64,000 bases of DNA from Prevotellaceae bacterium MN60 (GCA_900199555.1 FZQZ01000014.1:1-64000); one strand, 5' to 3'; counted from the first letter of the stretch, positions 15,783 through 25,031 are shown. The notes: generated by a model from the sequence alone, not told the origin. Numbers and translations: made by a program.

Positions 15783-16826
15783 ATGCACAAGCTACCTATC
15801 AAAATATCGCTAGACGACTCTTTCTTCCAACCAGAGGAATTATGTGGTCACTATGTTACGCAACAGTCTAAAGAGCACTGGGCTGTGATACTTGACCTGA
15901 TGGTTGAATTTGACAGGGTCTGCAAGGAGCATGACATTACTTATTTCCTAGACGGCGGAACACTTCTTGGAGCAGTAAGGCACCAAGGTTTTATCCCTTG
16001 GGACGATGATGCCGACCTTATTATGTTCCGTGCTGACTTCGAGAAGCTCTGTGCTATTGCGCCGACAGCATTCAAGGAGCCTTACTTCTGGCAAACCAAC
16101 GAGACGGATCCAGGTAGTTTGCGCAGACATGGACAATTAAGAAATTCTCTCACCACTTGCATCCTGCAATCAGAAGCAAGGAATGGTAAAGCACAATATC
16201 GTTTCAACCAAGGTATCTTCCTAGATGTATTCATCTTGGATGAAGTGCCCGATGATGCAGAGGAACTGTCTCACTTCAGAAAAGAGCTGCAACAGCAACT
16301 AAGATTATTATTTAATCTCAAGGACTGGTATAGAATCTATCATGGAGAACCATGGATAGAAAAGATACAGCAGATTGCTTATGAGAAGTTCGAAGCCACC
16401 GTATCTCGTTATAATGGTACCAACCAGCAGAAGGTTGTCAACATCTCTCTTATTCCAGAGGCTAGCGAGAAACGCTTTATTCCTAAAGAAATCTACAATG
16501 ATTGCACCACCTATTGTTTCGAAGGCTTTTATTTCCCTGCTCCCAAAGAATACGATTTGTTGTTGACTGGAATGTATGGAGACTGGCATAAATTTGTTAA
16601 GGGAACATGTCTGCATGGTGGTATCATCCTGGACTGTCACCACCCCTATACAGAATACTTAGCAGAGCCTGCCAACCCTGCCGAAGAGGAATCTATCCTA
16701 GCATTCTTTGAGAAGGAAAACAGAAGACTGCAAGGGCTAAGAAAACTAAAAAGAATCTATAAAAGGTGTGCTATAGCCTTTGCCGTCATTTCCGTCATTT
16801 TGGCTATGCTGCTTATCTTCGGCTAA
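15783..16826 (+). CDS. Second LicD family phosphotransferase
   Basis: Translated from the ATG at 15783, the product is 347 residues. The signature YFLDGGTLLGAVRHQGFIPWDDDADL matches the other LicD, with Asp residues in WDDDADL. It is longer and ends in a hydrophobic helix (about residues 322-344, IAFAVISVILAMLLIF) that would tether it to the membrane. The LicD domain lies N-terminal to this helix. It is flanked by glf and the FdtB-like gene, so it acts in the same glycan pathway. Two LicD proteins imply two different phosphorylated substituents or acceptors. Confidence 0.85.
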   Translation: MHKLPIKISLDDSFFQPEELCGHYVTQQSKEHWAVILDLMVEFDRVCKEHDITYFLDGGTLLGAVRHQGFIPWDDDADLIMFRADFEKLCAIAPTAFKEPYFWQTNETDPGSLRRHGQLRNSLTTCILQSEARNGKAQYRFNQGIFLDVFILDEVPDDAEELSHFRKELQQQLRLLFNLKDWYRIYHGEPWIEKIQQIAYEKFEATVSRYNGTNQQKVVNISLIPEASEKRFIPKEIYNDCTTYCFEGFYFPAPKEYDLLLTGMYGDWHKFVKGTCLHGGIILDCHHPYTEYLAEPANPAEEESILAFFEKENRRLQGLRKLKRIYKRCAIAFAVISVILAMLLIFG

Positions 16827-16845
16827 CATTCGTCGCTGTTACAGC

Positions 16846-17982
16846 TTACTTAAAAGCATTTACCCATCTTACCACCTCTTGCGCTTCCTCCTCAGTAATC
16901 ACTTGATTCATGGGGATAGAAAGTTCCTGCTGATGAATCTTTTCTGTGATAGGATACGAACGATTGTTCCATTCGCGATAACACTCCTGTTGGTGTGGAG
17001 GAATGGGATAGTGTATCAGCGTCTGTATACCATGTTCTGCGAGAAAAGCCTGCAGCTCGTCTCTCCTTTCACAGAAGATGGGGAACTGATGATAAACATT
17101 CTCTTCGTCGGCAATGCGCTTAGGCAATGTTATCAGTGGATTGCTGATATGCGCATAATAATAGGCTGCCAACTGCTGACGCTTCTTATTGTCTTCATCC
17201 AAATACTTCAACTTCACACCTAACACAGCAGCATCCACTTCCGACATCCTGCTATTGATGCCTTGGTATTTGAATACATATTTCTTCTGACTGCCATAGT
17301 TGGCAAGGGCACGGATTACAGTAGCCAATTCCGTATCATTGGTGGTTACTGCACCGGCATCACCAAAGGCTCCCATATTCTTACCGGGATAGAAGCTATG
17401 GGCTGCAGCATCACCAAGAGCACCAGTCTTTATAAACGTTGAACATTGACCATTGACCATTGACCATTGACCATTGAAGCCACATCCGTGACTCTGCGCG
17501 CAGTCTTCCATCAGTTTCAGATGATACTTCTCGCAGAGTGCTTTTAGCTTATCATTATAGGCGATACGTCCATAGAGGTGTACCGTCATGATACCTTTTG
17601 TCTTGGGAGTGATAGCCTCTTCTATTCTATCAATATCTATCTCAAGATGTTCCCATGTAGGTTCCACCAATACGGGAGTGAGATGATTATCCGTAATAGA
17701 CAGAATAGTGGCAATATAAGTATTGGCAGGAACAATAATCTCGTCGCCTTCATGGAAGATGCCCAACTCCATATAGCCTCTCAGTATCAGCTTCAAGGCA
17801 TCCAACCCGTTGGCAACAGCTACGCAGTGTTCACTACCGATATATCTGGCATAGTCTGCCTCAAACTGCTGATTCTCCTTACCCTGTAGAAACCAACCGG
17901 ATTCCATCACACGATTGACGGCAGCCTTGTATTCATCGCCATGCGCCATCGTTATCTTTTGTAAGTCGAGCAGCTTAACCAT
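16846..17982 (-). CDS. DegT/DnrJ/EryC1-family sugar aminotransferase (FdtB-like)
   Basis: The product is 378 residues. The fold is clear: VANGLDALKLILRG near residue 57, Asp160 in LMEDCAQSHG, and the PLP lysine Lys201 in SFYPGKNMGAFGD. This is a vitamin-B6-dependent transaminase that makes a 3-amino-sugar nucleotide. Two FdtA-like ketoisomerases lie directly upstream, so a dTDP-3-amino-3,6-dideoxyhexose product is likely. About 14 residues (171-185, WSMVNGQC) are extra between GFNG and KTGALGD. They are encoded largely by a heptamer array (17444-17477). The reading frame is intact in this copy. Confidence 0.88.
   Translation of the reverse strand: MVKLLDLQKITMAHGDEYKAAVNRVMESGWFLQGKENQQFEADYARYIGSEHCVAVANGLDALKLILRGYMELGIFHEGDEIIVPANTYIATILSITDNHLTPVLVEPTWEHLEIDIDRIEEAITPKTKGIMTVHLYGRIAYNDKLKALCEKYHLKLMEDCAQSHGCGFNGQWSMVNGQCSTFIKTGALGDAAAHSFYPGKNMGAFGDAGAVTTNDTELATVIRALANYGSQKKYVFKYQGINSRMSEVDAAVLGVKLKYLDEDNKKRQQLAAYYYAHISNPLITLPKRIADEENVYHQFPIFCERRDELQAFLAEHGIQTLIHYPIPPHQQECYREWNNRSYPITEKIHQQELSIPMNQVITEEEAQEVVRWVNAFK
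17444..17477. repeat. Heptamer array CATTGAC inside the aminotransferase gene
   Basis: The unit CATTGAC occurs four times in a row from 17444, plus a partial fifth copy (34 bases). On the coding strand it reads as repeats of AATGGTC, giving about 12 inserted residues. The unit is seven bases, so gaining or losing one unit would shift the frame. The same unit occurs at 20733-20753 and 22694-22721. Confidence 0.9.
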
Positions 17983-18398
17983 TACTTTTGCGATTTGATA
18001 AATTCCAAATACTCTTCGTAGGTACGGATATAGTCGTCTTCGTCATATTCATGACTGGCCAATACCAGACATATACTACCCGACGAGAATCCTTGTTCTG
18101 ATGCCCAGATGCCTGGTGGCACGTGCAACCCGCGGAAAGGTCGGTTCAGTGTTACAGTGCGCTTATTAGTGCCATCGTCCAGCACCACCTCAAAGGCTCC
18201 CGATGCAGCCACTATCAATTGGTGGCACTGTTTATGGGCATGAGCACCGCGATCCTCGCCAGCAGGAATATCATAAGAATAGAATACCCTGTTGATGGGG
18301 AAAGGTACGTGGATGTTCTGATAAACATACGTCAGGTTTCCCTCAGGATAATGATATTTGTTCAGCTCAAACAGTGAGCAGTCGAATACGTTTGCCAT
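17982..18398 (-). CDS. FdtA-like sugar 3,4-ketoisomerase
   Basis: The product is 138 residues, a cupin of the WxcM/FdtA type. GAHAHKQCHQLIVAASGAFEVVLDDG carries the conserved His pair. These enzymes convert a dTDP-4-keto-6-deoxyglucose into the 3-keto isomer that the aminotransferase acts on. The gene overlaps the aminotransferase start by one base and the paralogue's end by one base. The paralogue upstream is about the same length, so this is a tandem duplicate. Confidence 0.87.
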   Translation of the reverse strand: MANVFDCSLFELNKYHYPEGNLTYVYQNIHVPFPINRVFYSYDIPAGEDRGAHAHKQCHQLIVAASGAFEVVLDDGTNKRTVTLNRPFRGLHVPPGIWASEQGFSSGSICLVLASHEYDEDDYIRTYEEYLEFIKSQK

Positions 18399-18814
18399 TA
18401 TTCTTGCCCTCCTCTCCAGTTGATGAATTCCTGATAATCGTACATATAGTCCTTCTCGTCATAGTCGGTTGACGAGAGAACGAGTGCCAGAGAGTTGGTC
18501 GAGAAGTTATTCATCGCTCTCCAGATGCCTTTGGGGATGTATAATCCATAGTAAGAACGACTCAACTGTACGGTCTGCTTCTTCTCTCCATCGTCCACCT
18601 CTACATCAAAGCTACCCGATAAAGCAACAATAAACTCCTCGTTTTCTTTGAAAGCATGACCGCCTCGCTCTATACCTCCAGGCACATCATATATCCAGTG
18701 TACCCTCTTGATATCAAAAGGTATCTGCTTAAACTGTTCGATGATAGAGAGGTTCCCTCGTACATCAACAATCTTAGGTAACTCAATGAGCTTACAGTCG
18801 TTTACTTTCATCAT
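18398..18814 (-). CDS. Second FdtA/QdtA-like sugar ketoisomerase
   Basis: The product is 138 residues, also a cupin ketoisomerase: RGGHAFKENEEFIVALSGSFDVEVDDG. It differs from its neighbour at the metal-site region (HAFKENEE against HAHKQCHQ). One of the two may have different product stereochemistry, or they may form a heteromer. It lies seven bases after the ABC transporter gene and shares its transcript. Confidence 0.85.
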   Translation of the reverse strand: MMKVNDCKLIELPKIVDVRGNLSIIEQFKQIPFDIKRVHWIYDVPGGIERGGHAFKENEEFIVALSGSFDVEVDDGEKKQTVQLSRSYYGLYIPKGIWRAMNNFSTNSLALVLSSTDYDEKDYMYDYQEFINWRGGQE

Positions 18815-18820
18815 AGGTGA

Positions 18821-20656
18821 TTATAGCTGCTGCATATCGTAGAGGCGCTTATAGTAGCCATTCTTTTCGATGAGTTCGTCATGCTGTCCACATTCTACTA
18901 TCTCACCCTCATAGAGTACATAAATCTCATCGGCATTCTTAATCGTAGAGAGACGATGAGCAATAGCAATGGTCGTACGACTCTTCATCAGGCGCTCCAA
19001 GGCTTCCTGTACCAGTCGTTCTGATTCAGTATCGAGGGCTGATGTAGCCTCATCAAGAATCAGAATAGGTGGATTCTTCAGGATGGCACGAGCGATAGAC
19101 ACACGCTGGCGCTGACCACCAGAGAGTCTGCCGCCACGATCGCCAATCATTGTATCGTAACCATGCTCCGACTCCATAATAAACTCATGGGCATTAGCAA
19201 TCTTGGCTGCCTCGATGACTTGTTCCATCGTGGCATTCTCTACGCCGAAGGTAATATTGTTATAGAACGTATCATTGAAGAGGATAGCCTCCTGGTTTAC
19301 GTTACCTATCAGGGCACGCAACTCAGAGATGCGTACGCTCTTGATGTTCTTACCATCGATAAGCACCTCACCATCCTTCACGTCATGATAGCGAGGAATC
19401 AGGTCAACCAGTGTAGATTTACCTGATCCCGACTGACCAACCAATGCGATGGTCTTACCCTTGGGCACCTTCAGGTTGATATTCTTCAATACGGGTCTGC
19501 CCTCGGTATAGCTGAACGATACGTTGCGCAGTTCTATCTCTTCCTCAAACGAAGGCATAGGCTGTGGCTGCTCAGGTTCCTTGATGGGGTTCTCGGCTTT
19601 CAAGATAAAGTCGATACGGTCCATTGATGCCAGTCCGACAGGTATCTGATAAGTAGCCTTCGACAGGTCCTTCAGCGGATTAATCACGCTATAAAGGATG
19701 ACCATGAAGAAGATAAACGTAGGAGCATCAATCAGGTTGGAAGCACTCAGAATAAGATATCCACCAAACCACAATACCACCACGATGATGATAGTACCCA
19801 AGAACTCTGACATGGGATGGGCAGCACTCTGACGCATGGCCATAGAACATACATCATTACGATATGACTCGTTGATATTGACAAAGCGCTTCATCATTTT
19901 GTGCTCGGCAATAAATGCCTTGATAATTCGAAGGCCTCCCAGTGTTTCATCGAGTTGTGCTAGCATATCGCCCCAACGACCTTGTACCGTTGCCGACTGC
20001 GACTTCAACTTACGGCTTACCTTACCCATTACCCATCCGGCTAGTGGTGCTACCACAATCACGAATACGGTCAACTGCCAACTCACTGTCAGCATCGTTG
20101 CAAAACATACGAAGATGGCGATAGGCTGACGTATCAGCATATCGATACTGCTAGTGATAGAGTTCTCTACCGCACCTACGTCTGCCGACATACGGGCAAT
20201 AATGTCGCCCTTACGCTCTTCTGAGAAGAAGCTCAGTGGCAATTTCAGCACTTTCTCATATACCTCAATACGAATATCGCGAACAATACCCGTACGCAGT
20301 GGTATCATGATAGCCGACGAAGCGAAGTAGCCAAACGTCTTCAGACCCGTCATGATGATGAGTGCCAGTCCCATATATACCAATGTCAGGAACTCACCGT
20401 TGGCAGCGATAATATCCTGCACCCATGCATAGGCATTATTTACGACAATGTCTTTATCCAGTGTATCCCATGTCCATGGCTTATACGAATAATTGGCAGT
20501 ATCTATCTTAAAAAGAATGTTCAGAATAGGAATCAATACAGCAAACGAAAACACGTTCATCCACTGTGATAAGAAGTTAATCACTACTGACCAAGCCAGA
20601 TACTTTCTATATGGCTTGAGGTAGCGTGACATCACGGAGAAAAATTGCTTCAACAT
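18821..20656 (-). CDS. MsbA-like ABC transporter (fused membrane and ATPase)
   Basis: The product is 611 residues. Six membrane helices occupy about residues 20-320. An ATPase domain follows with the Walker A GQSGSGKST, the signature LSGGQRQRVSIARA, and the Walker B LILDEATSALD. This is the half-transporter organisation of MsbA and other lipid/glycolipid flippases. Its position in an operon of sugar-nucleotide genes suggests that it flips a lipid A or lipid-linked glycan across the inner membrane. Other half-transporters share this domain layout, so a different substrate is possible. Confidence 0.87.
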   Translation of the reverse strand: MLKQFFSVMSRYLKPYRKYLAWSVVINFLSQWMNVFSFAVLIPILNILFKIDTANYSYKPWTWDTLDKDIVVNNAYAWVQDIIAANGEFLTLVYMGLALIIMTGLKTFGYFASSAIMIPLRTGIVRDIRIEVYEKVLKLPLSFFSEERKGDIIARMSADVGAVENSITSSIDMLIRQPIAIFVCFATMLTVSWQLTVFVIVVAPLAGWVMGKVSRKLKSQSATVQGRWGDMLAQLDETLGGLRIIKAFIAEHKMMKRFVNINESYRNDVCSMAMRQSAAHPMSEFLGTIIIVVVLWFGGYLILSASNLIDAPTFIFFMVILYSVINPLKDLSKATYQIPVGLASMDRIDFILKAENPIKEPEQPQPMPSFEEEIELRNVSFSYTEGRPVLKNINLKVPKGKTIALVGQSGSGKSTLVDLIPRYHDVKDGEVLIDGKNIKSVRISELRALIGNVNQEAILFNDTFYNNITFGVENATMEQVIEAAKIANAHEFIMESEHGYDTMIGDRGGRLSGGQRQRVSIARAILKNPPILILDEATSALDTESERLVQEALERLMKSRTTIAIAHRLSTIKNADEIYVLYEGEIVECGQHDELIEKNGYYKRLYDMQQL

Positions 20657-20732
20657 ATATTTTTATTTCTTTTGGCTACAAAGGTAATCAATTATTCTTA
20701 ATTATCAATTATCAATTAAAATTTTTCATCGT

Positions 20733-20753
20733 TCAATGGTCAATGGTCAATGG
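20733..20753. repeat. Heptamer array TCAATGG, three units
   Basis: Three perfect units of TCAATGG form the end of the LtaS-like gene that stops at 20733. The gene's last codons are read from the repeat, and its TGA stop lies within it. AT-rich units of AATTATC occur at 20700-20713. Confidence 0.85.
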
Positions 20754-22691
20754 CTTAAGTCTATCCTGCGTCATGCGCTCCATATACTGCTGGATGATAG
20801 CTTTCAGTTCGCGCTCTTCCCTACTCCATCGGCCCTCATCCTTCAGATTATGCTTCATCAGCGAATCAGACAAGGCATAGACGGCAATAGTCTTCTGACC
20901 ATCAAACTGTAACACGTGACCATGCTTCACATATTGGTAGATACCATTCATGTAGTTCACCGCCCACGTATCTTCTGCAGGCGTATTCAGCACATCGATA
21001 CCAAATCCGAAGTAAGGTTTCGGGTAGTGCAACAGTCCCATCACGGTAGGTAGGATATCTATCTGCTGGGCTATCTTCTGCTGCATCTCTGGATGCTGAT
21101 CGGTTACACCCGGCTCATAGATGATGATGGGCGAACAGAAACCACCCAGGTCAGTCTGGTATTCGGCATGGTCGCTCATATTGGTATGATCGCTCGTCAG
21201 CACAAAGATGGTATTCTTAAACCATGGTTCCTTACTGGCCTTCTCAAAGAACTTGCCTATCGCCATGTCCGTATAGCGGATGCACTTATGCATCTCCAGT
21301 CCCTCTTCGGGATAAACATCCTTATATTTCTCGGGAATCTGGAAGGGATGATGACTGCTGGCAGTAAACACGGCAGTCATAAAGGGTTCCTTCATTTCCG
21401 ACATCTTGGTAGCATAGTATTGCAAGAAAGGCTCATCCCAGATGGCCCACATGCCGTCAAAATCATCATCACCATTAAAGCGCTTGTCGGCATCAAAGTC
21501 TTCTCTGCCATAATAATTCTGAAAACCCGTGCTACGCGCAAAGGCCTGAAAGCCCATAGAGCCACGCTGTGCACCATGGAAGAATGCCGTTTGATAACCT
21601 TCTGCTGCCAACAGCGACGCGATACCATCCACATGGTTCATCGAGGCTGGTGTCAGGAAGAATGGTTCTACAAACATGGGAATTGACGAGAGTATCGAGG
21701 GCATACCATCTATCGACTTGCGCCCATTGCAATAGCTATGGCTGAAGGTAATACTCTTGCTGATGAGTTCGTCAACATGAGGAGTATAACCACGATACTG
21801 CCCATTCTCCAGAGTCTTATTCAGTGCACCGATATATTCTCTACCAAAGCTCTCCACTATCAGCACCACCACATTCTTTTTCTGCATCGGAATGCTATCG
21901 TTCACCGCATGCACAGGATGATATACGGCAGCCATCTCCTCCTCACTACTAAAGTATGTTGGCACCACAAACACCGCCTTACCGATGGTACGATACATCG
22001 AGAAGGGCGTATTCAGCACCAGCGCAGCCTCTGTAGGACGATCTACATACTGGTTGGCATTAGAGATAGTGATGGGGCGCACAGCAGTAGAGAAACCGCC
22101 TCGGATACCCGCCACCACAAAGGGTGCTATTGCTACTAACGACAGGAAACTTGCCACATTGTAGTGCCACCCGCGATACTGTTTCCTAACCTCTGTCTCT
22201 CTATACAACTTATAGGCAGCCCATATCAGCACCACAAAGAGTACCAAGAGATAGATATGACGGAAGGTCTCTGTCAAGAAGATGCTGCCCAGATTGCCCT
22301 CATTAGAGAATTCGCCGAACACCGTGGTCGTGGTGCGACGCATGGTGAATCGGAAATAGACAGCATCACAGAGATTCATTGCCAGTGCCACACCATTGAC
22401 GGTGAGGAACAGTCCGCGACAAATCTTCTGATATGTTTTCTTTGTTGTCACCTGATGTAGTGGCAACAGCATCATCACGATATACAGAGAATTGGTCAGC
22501 ATAATGGCACTGGTGTCAAACAGCAGGCCACCACTAAGCATTTCCCATAGATGCGAACCTGTCAGACCGGAAGAAAAATAACTCCAGTTCTCCAACAAAT
22601 AAGCAATACGCGCTATGAAATATAGCGCATAAGCCAACAGCAGATTACAGCAGGTAGCAGCTAACGGTGATAGCAATCCCAGTCTCTTCAT
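20733..22691 (-). CDS. LtaS-like alkaline-phosphatase-superfamily phosphotransferase, second copy
   Basis: Translated from the ATG at 22691, the product is 652 residues. About five membrane helices lie before residue 200. The sulfatase-fold domain has NVVVLIVESFGREY, NGRKSIDGMPS (Ser as probable nucleophile, where the other paralogue has Thr), and LTSDHTNMSDHAEY as the Asp-His metal site. It belongs to the LTA-synthase/phosphoethanolamine-transferase group. Its last six residues come from a heptamer repeat. An upstream TTG start at 22703 is part of the repeat and is rejected. It probably decorates the same LPS-like glycan as the LicD proteins. Confidence 0.83.
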   Translation of the reverse strand: MKRLGLLSPLAATCCNLLLAYALYFIARIAYLLENWSYFSSGLTGSHLWEMLSGGLLFDTSAIMLTNSLYIVMMLLPLHQVTTKKTYQKICRGLFLTVNGVALAMNLCDAVYFRFTMRRTTTTVFGEFSNEGNLGSIFLTETFRHIYLLVLFVVLIWAAYKLYRETEVRKQYRGWHYNVASFLSLVAIAPFVVAGIRGGFSTAVRPITISNANQYVDRPTEAALVLNTPFSMYRTIGKAVFVVPTYFSSEEEMAAVYHPVHAVNDSIPMQKKNVVVLIVESFGREYIGALNKTLENGQYRGYTPHVDELISKSITFSHSYCNGRKSIDGMPSILSSIPMFVEPFFLTPASMNHVDGIASLLAAEGYQTAFFHGAQRGSMGFQAFARSTGFQNYYGREDFDADKRFNGDDDFDGMWAIWDEPFLQYYATKMSEMKEPFMTAVFTASSHHPFQIPEKYKDVYPEEGLEMHKCIRYTDMAIGKFFEKASKEPWFKNTIFVLTSDHTNMSDHAEYQTDLGGFCSPIIIYEPGVTDQHPEMQQKIAQQIDILPTVMGLLHYPKPYFGFGIDVLNTPAEDTWAVNYMNGIYQYVKHGHVLQFDGQKTIAVYALSDSLMKHNLKDEGRWSREERELKAIIQQYMERMTQDRLKPLTIDH

Positions 22692-22693
22692 CG

Positions 22694-22721
22694 CAATGGT
22701 CAATGATCAATGGTCAATGGT
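22694..22721. repeat. Heptamer array CAATGGT, four units
   Basis: Four units (one with CAATGAT) fill almost the entire gap between the miaB stop codon (22723-22721) and the next start (22691). The stop codon itself begins in the array. Confidence 0.85.
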
Positions 22722-24028
22722 CAATCTTCCACGATTGACCCTAAGAGTGTAGCACTCGTGCTACCTGTGATACGTACACGCACGGTCTCACCAATATGGT
22801 GCGAGCCCTTATCTACCACTACGGCCTTATTCTGCTCCGTGCGGCCCATCAGTTGCTCACGACTACGCTTAGAGAAAGCCTCCAACAGTACATCAAACTC
22901 CTTGCCCTCATCCTTTTTGTTCTGCTGGGCTGAAATCTCAGTTTGCAGGGCAATCATCTCGTTCAGTCTGCGAATCTTCTCCTCGTCGGGAATATTGTCG
23001 GGCAAGTGCTTAGAGGCGTATGTACCAGGGCGCTCAGAGTATTTGAACATAAAGGCAGAATCATAACCCACCTCACGCATCAGTGAGAGACTCATCTGGT
23101 GGTCTTCCTCTGTCTCTGAGTGATAGCCTACGAAAATATCCGTACTCAAACCACAATCGGGAATGATACGACGGATAGCAGCTACACGCTCCCTGTACCA
23201 CTCGATGGTGTACTTACGGTTCATCAGTTTTAGAATACGATCCGAACCGCTCTGTACGGGCAGATGGATATGCTTACATACGTTGGGCACCTCGGCAATC
23301 ACCTTCAGCGTCTCGTCGCTCATATCCTTAGGATGACTCGTAGTGAAGCGTACTCTCATCTCAGGCACTTCCTCTGCCACACGGCGCAGCAGGGTTGGGA
23401 AGTTGATATCCTCAAAATGATAACTATTCACGTTCTGTCCCAGCAGTGTCACTTCCTTGAAACCACGGTCTCTCAAGTCGCGCACCTCTCTCAAGATACT
23501 TTCGATGTCACGGCTACGCTCACGACCACGAGTGTAAGGCACGATGCAGTAGTGGCAGAAATTGTTACAGCCACGCATAATGCTTACAAATCCGCTAATC
23601 TTTGCTCCATGCAGGCGCTGAGGAACGATATCCTTATAAGTCTCTGTCGTTGACAGTTCGATATTCATAGCCTTATGTCCCAGCTCAGCCTGAGCAATCA
23701 GGTCGGGCAGCGACATATACGCATCAGGGCCAGCCACCAAGTCGCAGTGATGATTCTCCAACAAGTCATCTTTCACGCGCTCAGCCATACAGCCCAGCAC
23801 ACCGATAATCAGTCCACGCTTACGCTTCACAGCATCCAGCGCATCCAGTCGGTGATAGATTTTCTGTTCCGCATTGTCGCGGATAGAACAAGTGTTCAGG
23901 AATACGGCATCAGCTTCCTCCAGCTGTTCCGTAGTCTCGTAGCCAGCCATCTGCATCACAGAGGCTACTACCTCAGAGTCTGCCACATTCATTTGGCAGC
24001 CATAAGTCTCAATATACAGTTTCTTCAT
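22721..24028 (-). CDS. miaB: tRNA-2-methylthio-N6-dimethylallyladenosine synthase
   Basis: The product is 435 residues. The N-terminal iron-sulfur cysteines lie in ETYGCQMN (Cys11), LNTCSIRD and GCMAE. The radical-SAM cluster motif is RGCNNFCHYCIVPYTRG, and the C-terminal TRAM-type region ends the protein. MiaB adds the methylthio group to A37 of tRNAs that read codons starting with U. A strong promoter is not apparent, but a terminator (24112-24143) separates it from the upstream gene. Confidence 0.95.
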   Translation of the reverse strand: MKKLYIETYGCQMNVADSEVVASVMQMAGYETTEQLEEADAVFLNTCSIRDNAEQKIYHRLDALDAVKRKRGLIIGVLGCMAERVKDDLLENHHCDLVAGPDAYMSLPDLIAQAELGHKAMNIELSTTETYKDIVPQRLHGAKISGFVSIMRGCNNFCHYCIVPYTRGRERSRDIESILREVRDLRDRGFKEVTLLGQNVNSYHFEDINFPTLLRRVAEEVPEMRVRFTTSHPKDMSDETLKVIAEVPNVCKHIHLPVQSGSDRILKLMNRKYTIEWYRERVAAIRRIIPDCGLSTDIFVGYHSETEEDHQMSLSLMREVGYDSAFMFKYSERPGTYASKHLPDNIPDEEKIRRLNEMIALQTEISAQQNKKDEGKEFDVLLEAFSKRSREQLMGRTEQNKAVVVDKGSHHIGETVRVRITGSTSATLLGSIVED

Positions 24029-24111
24029 AAATAGTCTTTTTCAAGGTGCAAAATTAGTACAAACTGAGCAAAACACCAAATTTCTCCTACTTTTTTACGG
24101 AATATAAACAA

Positions 24112-24143
24112 AGGAGCACCCGATTCCTTCATCGGATGCTCCT
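24112..24143 (-). terminator. Rho-independent terminator of the lipoprotein gene
   Basis: On the minus strand AGGAGCA (24143-24137) pairs with TGCTCCT (24118-24112). CCGAT and ATCGG extend the stem inward. The minus-strand sequence then runs CTTTGTTT, a T-rich tail. Confidence 0.75.
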
Positions 24144-24173
24144 CTCCTCCTTTCTGCACGCAACATGCTTAGT

Positions 24174-24737
24174 CTACTTACTGTCGATATCAATATCCAT
24201 TTCACCTTTCTTGTTGAAGGTAAAGGTGTAGGTATGATCCAGTTTTCCCTGATTTATATATTCGGCTACCTTGGCACCAGTACCACTCTGGCTGCTGCTA
24301 TTGTTCGATAATGCACCTAAGCCCAAATCTTTATTTGCTGCATTATAGAATTCATACATATAGTAGTAGCCACGAGTGAAACTAAATCTCTCCAACTCGT
24401 CAATGCTCTGCTTCAGCGTTACCTTACGGCTAAAAGTAATGACTGCAGGCAGACGATCTGATGCCACAGTCTTCTCCCATGAGAGTTGTGCATTTACATT
24501 ATCTTTAGTCAGCGTCACACTCTTCTTACCAGTACCATCGTCGTAGGTTATTTCTACATTACAGTAGTTGAGCATGTCTTCTGTCTGATAAAAGGCAAAT
24601 TTCATAGCAACCTTGGCAGGAGTCTTGTCTTCTGCTGGTTCCTTCACTGGTTCATCATCGCTTCCACAACTGGTGAACATCATTGTACTCATTGCGCAGC
24701 AAAGGACGGCTGCGAGCGTCATCATCATTTTTTTCAT
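24174..24737 (-). CDS. Lipoprotein of unknown function
   Basis: Translated from the ATG at 24737, the product is about 187 residues. The signal MKKMMMTLAAVLCC leads to the lipobox cysteine in TSCGSDDE, and a Glu/Asp/Pro linker follows. The remaining beta-rich domain is unlike any family I know. Its Cys-Gly-Ser-Asp-Asp region just after the lipidated Cys suggests a surface-exported Bacteroidota lipoprotein (acidic residues after the Cys), but that is inferred. It lies downstream of the 62-residue membrane protein on the same strand, with a 42-base gap and a terminator after it. Confidence 0.7.
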   Translation of the reverse strand: MKKMMMTLAAVLCCAMSTMMFTSCGSDDEPVKEPAEDKTPAKVAMKFAFYQTEDMLNYCNVEITYDDGTGKKSVTLTKDNVNAQLSWEKTVASDRLPAVITFSRKVTLKQSIDELERFSFTRGYYYMYEFYNAANKDLGLGALSNNSSSQSGTGAKVAEYINQGKLDHTYTFTFNKKGEMDIDIDSK

Positions 24738-24779
24738 AATTCTACTTTGTTTTAAATTACACATATGTATTTAACTCAC

Positions 24780-24968
24780 CTAACTCCTTTGTTTCTCATA
24801 TTGTTTAATCTTGTCGTGCATCTCTACGTTCTCGTCGAGAAAGGCCTTGAGGTGGGCATTATTATCGCTAATGCGCCACCGCTGATAAACGATGACTATC
24901 ACCATTACGAGCATCACCACCACAACGGCTACGCCCAAGGCTACTGATATGATAAACGATATCTCCAT
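24780..24968 (-). CDS. Small single-helix membrane protein
   Basis: Translated from the ATG at 24968, the product is 62 residues: one strongly hydrophobic helix (about residues 4-28) followed by a charged helical tail (RWRISDNNAHLKAFLDENVEMHDKIKQYEK). The start is decided by the -7 box TAATTTTG at 24997-24990, which lies 22 bases upstream. A longer frame would begin inside the terminator of the regulator gene. No family is recognised. The coiled-coil-like tail suggests that it oligomerises at the membrane. Confidence 0.55.
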   Translation of the reverse strand: MEISFIISVALGVAVVVVMLVMVIVIVYQRWRISDNNAHLKAFLDENVEMHDKIKQYEKQRS

Positions 24969-24989
24969 CTTGTTTACGAATTCTGGGTG

Positions 24990-24997
24990 CAAAATTA
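24990..24997 (-). promoter_or_regulatory. -7 box for small membrane protein
   Basis: TAATTTTG on the minus strand lies just downstream of the regulator's terminator hairpin and 22 bases before the small gene's ATG. Confidence 0.6.
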
Positions 24998-25001
24998 AAA
25001 A

Positions 25002-25031
25002 CCGCCAGCAAAACGGATGTCTCACTGGCGG
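25002..25031 (-). terminator. Terminator of the TPR/AraC regulator
   Basis: CCGCCAG (25002-25008) and CTGGCGG (25025-25031) form a perfect 7-base stem. On the minus strand the sequence TTTTTAATTTT follows, a good T-rich tail. Confidence 0.8.
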
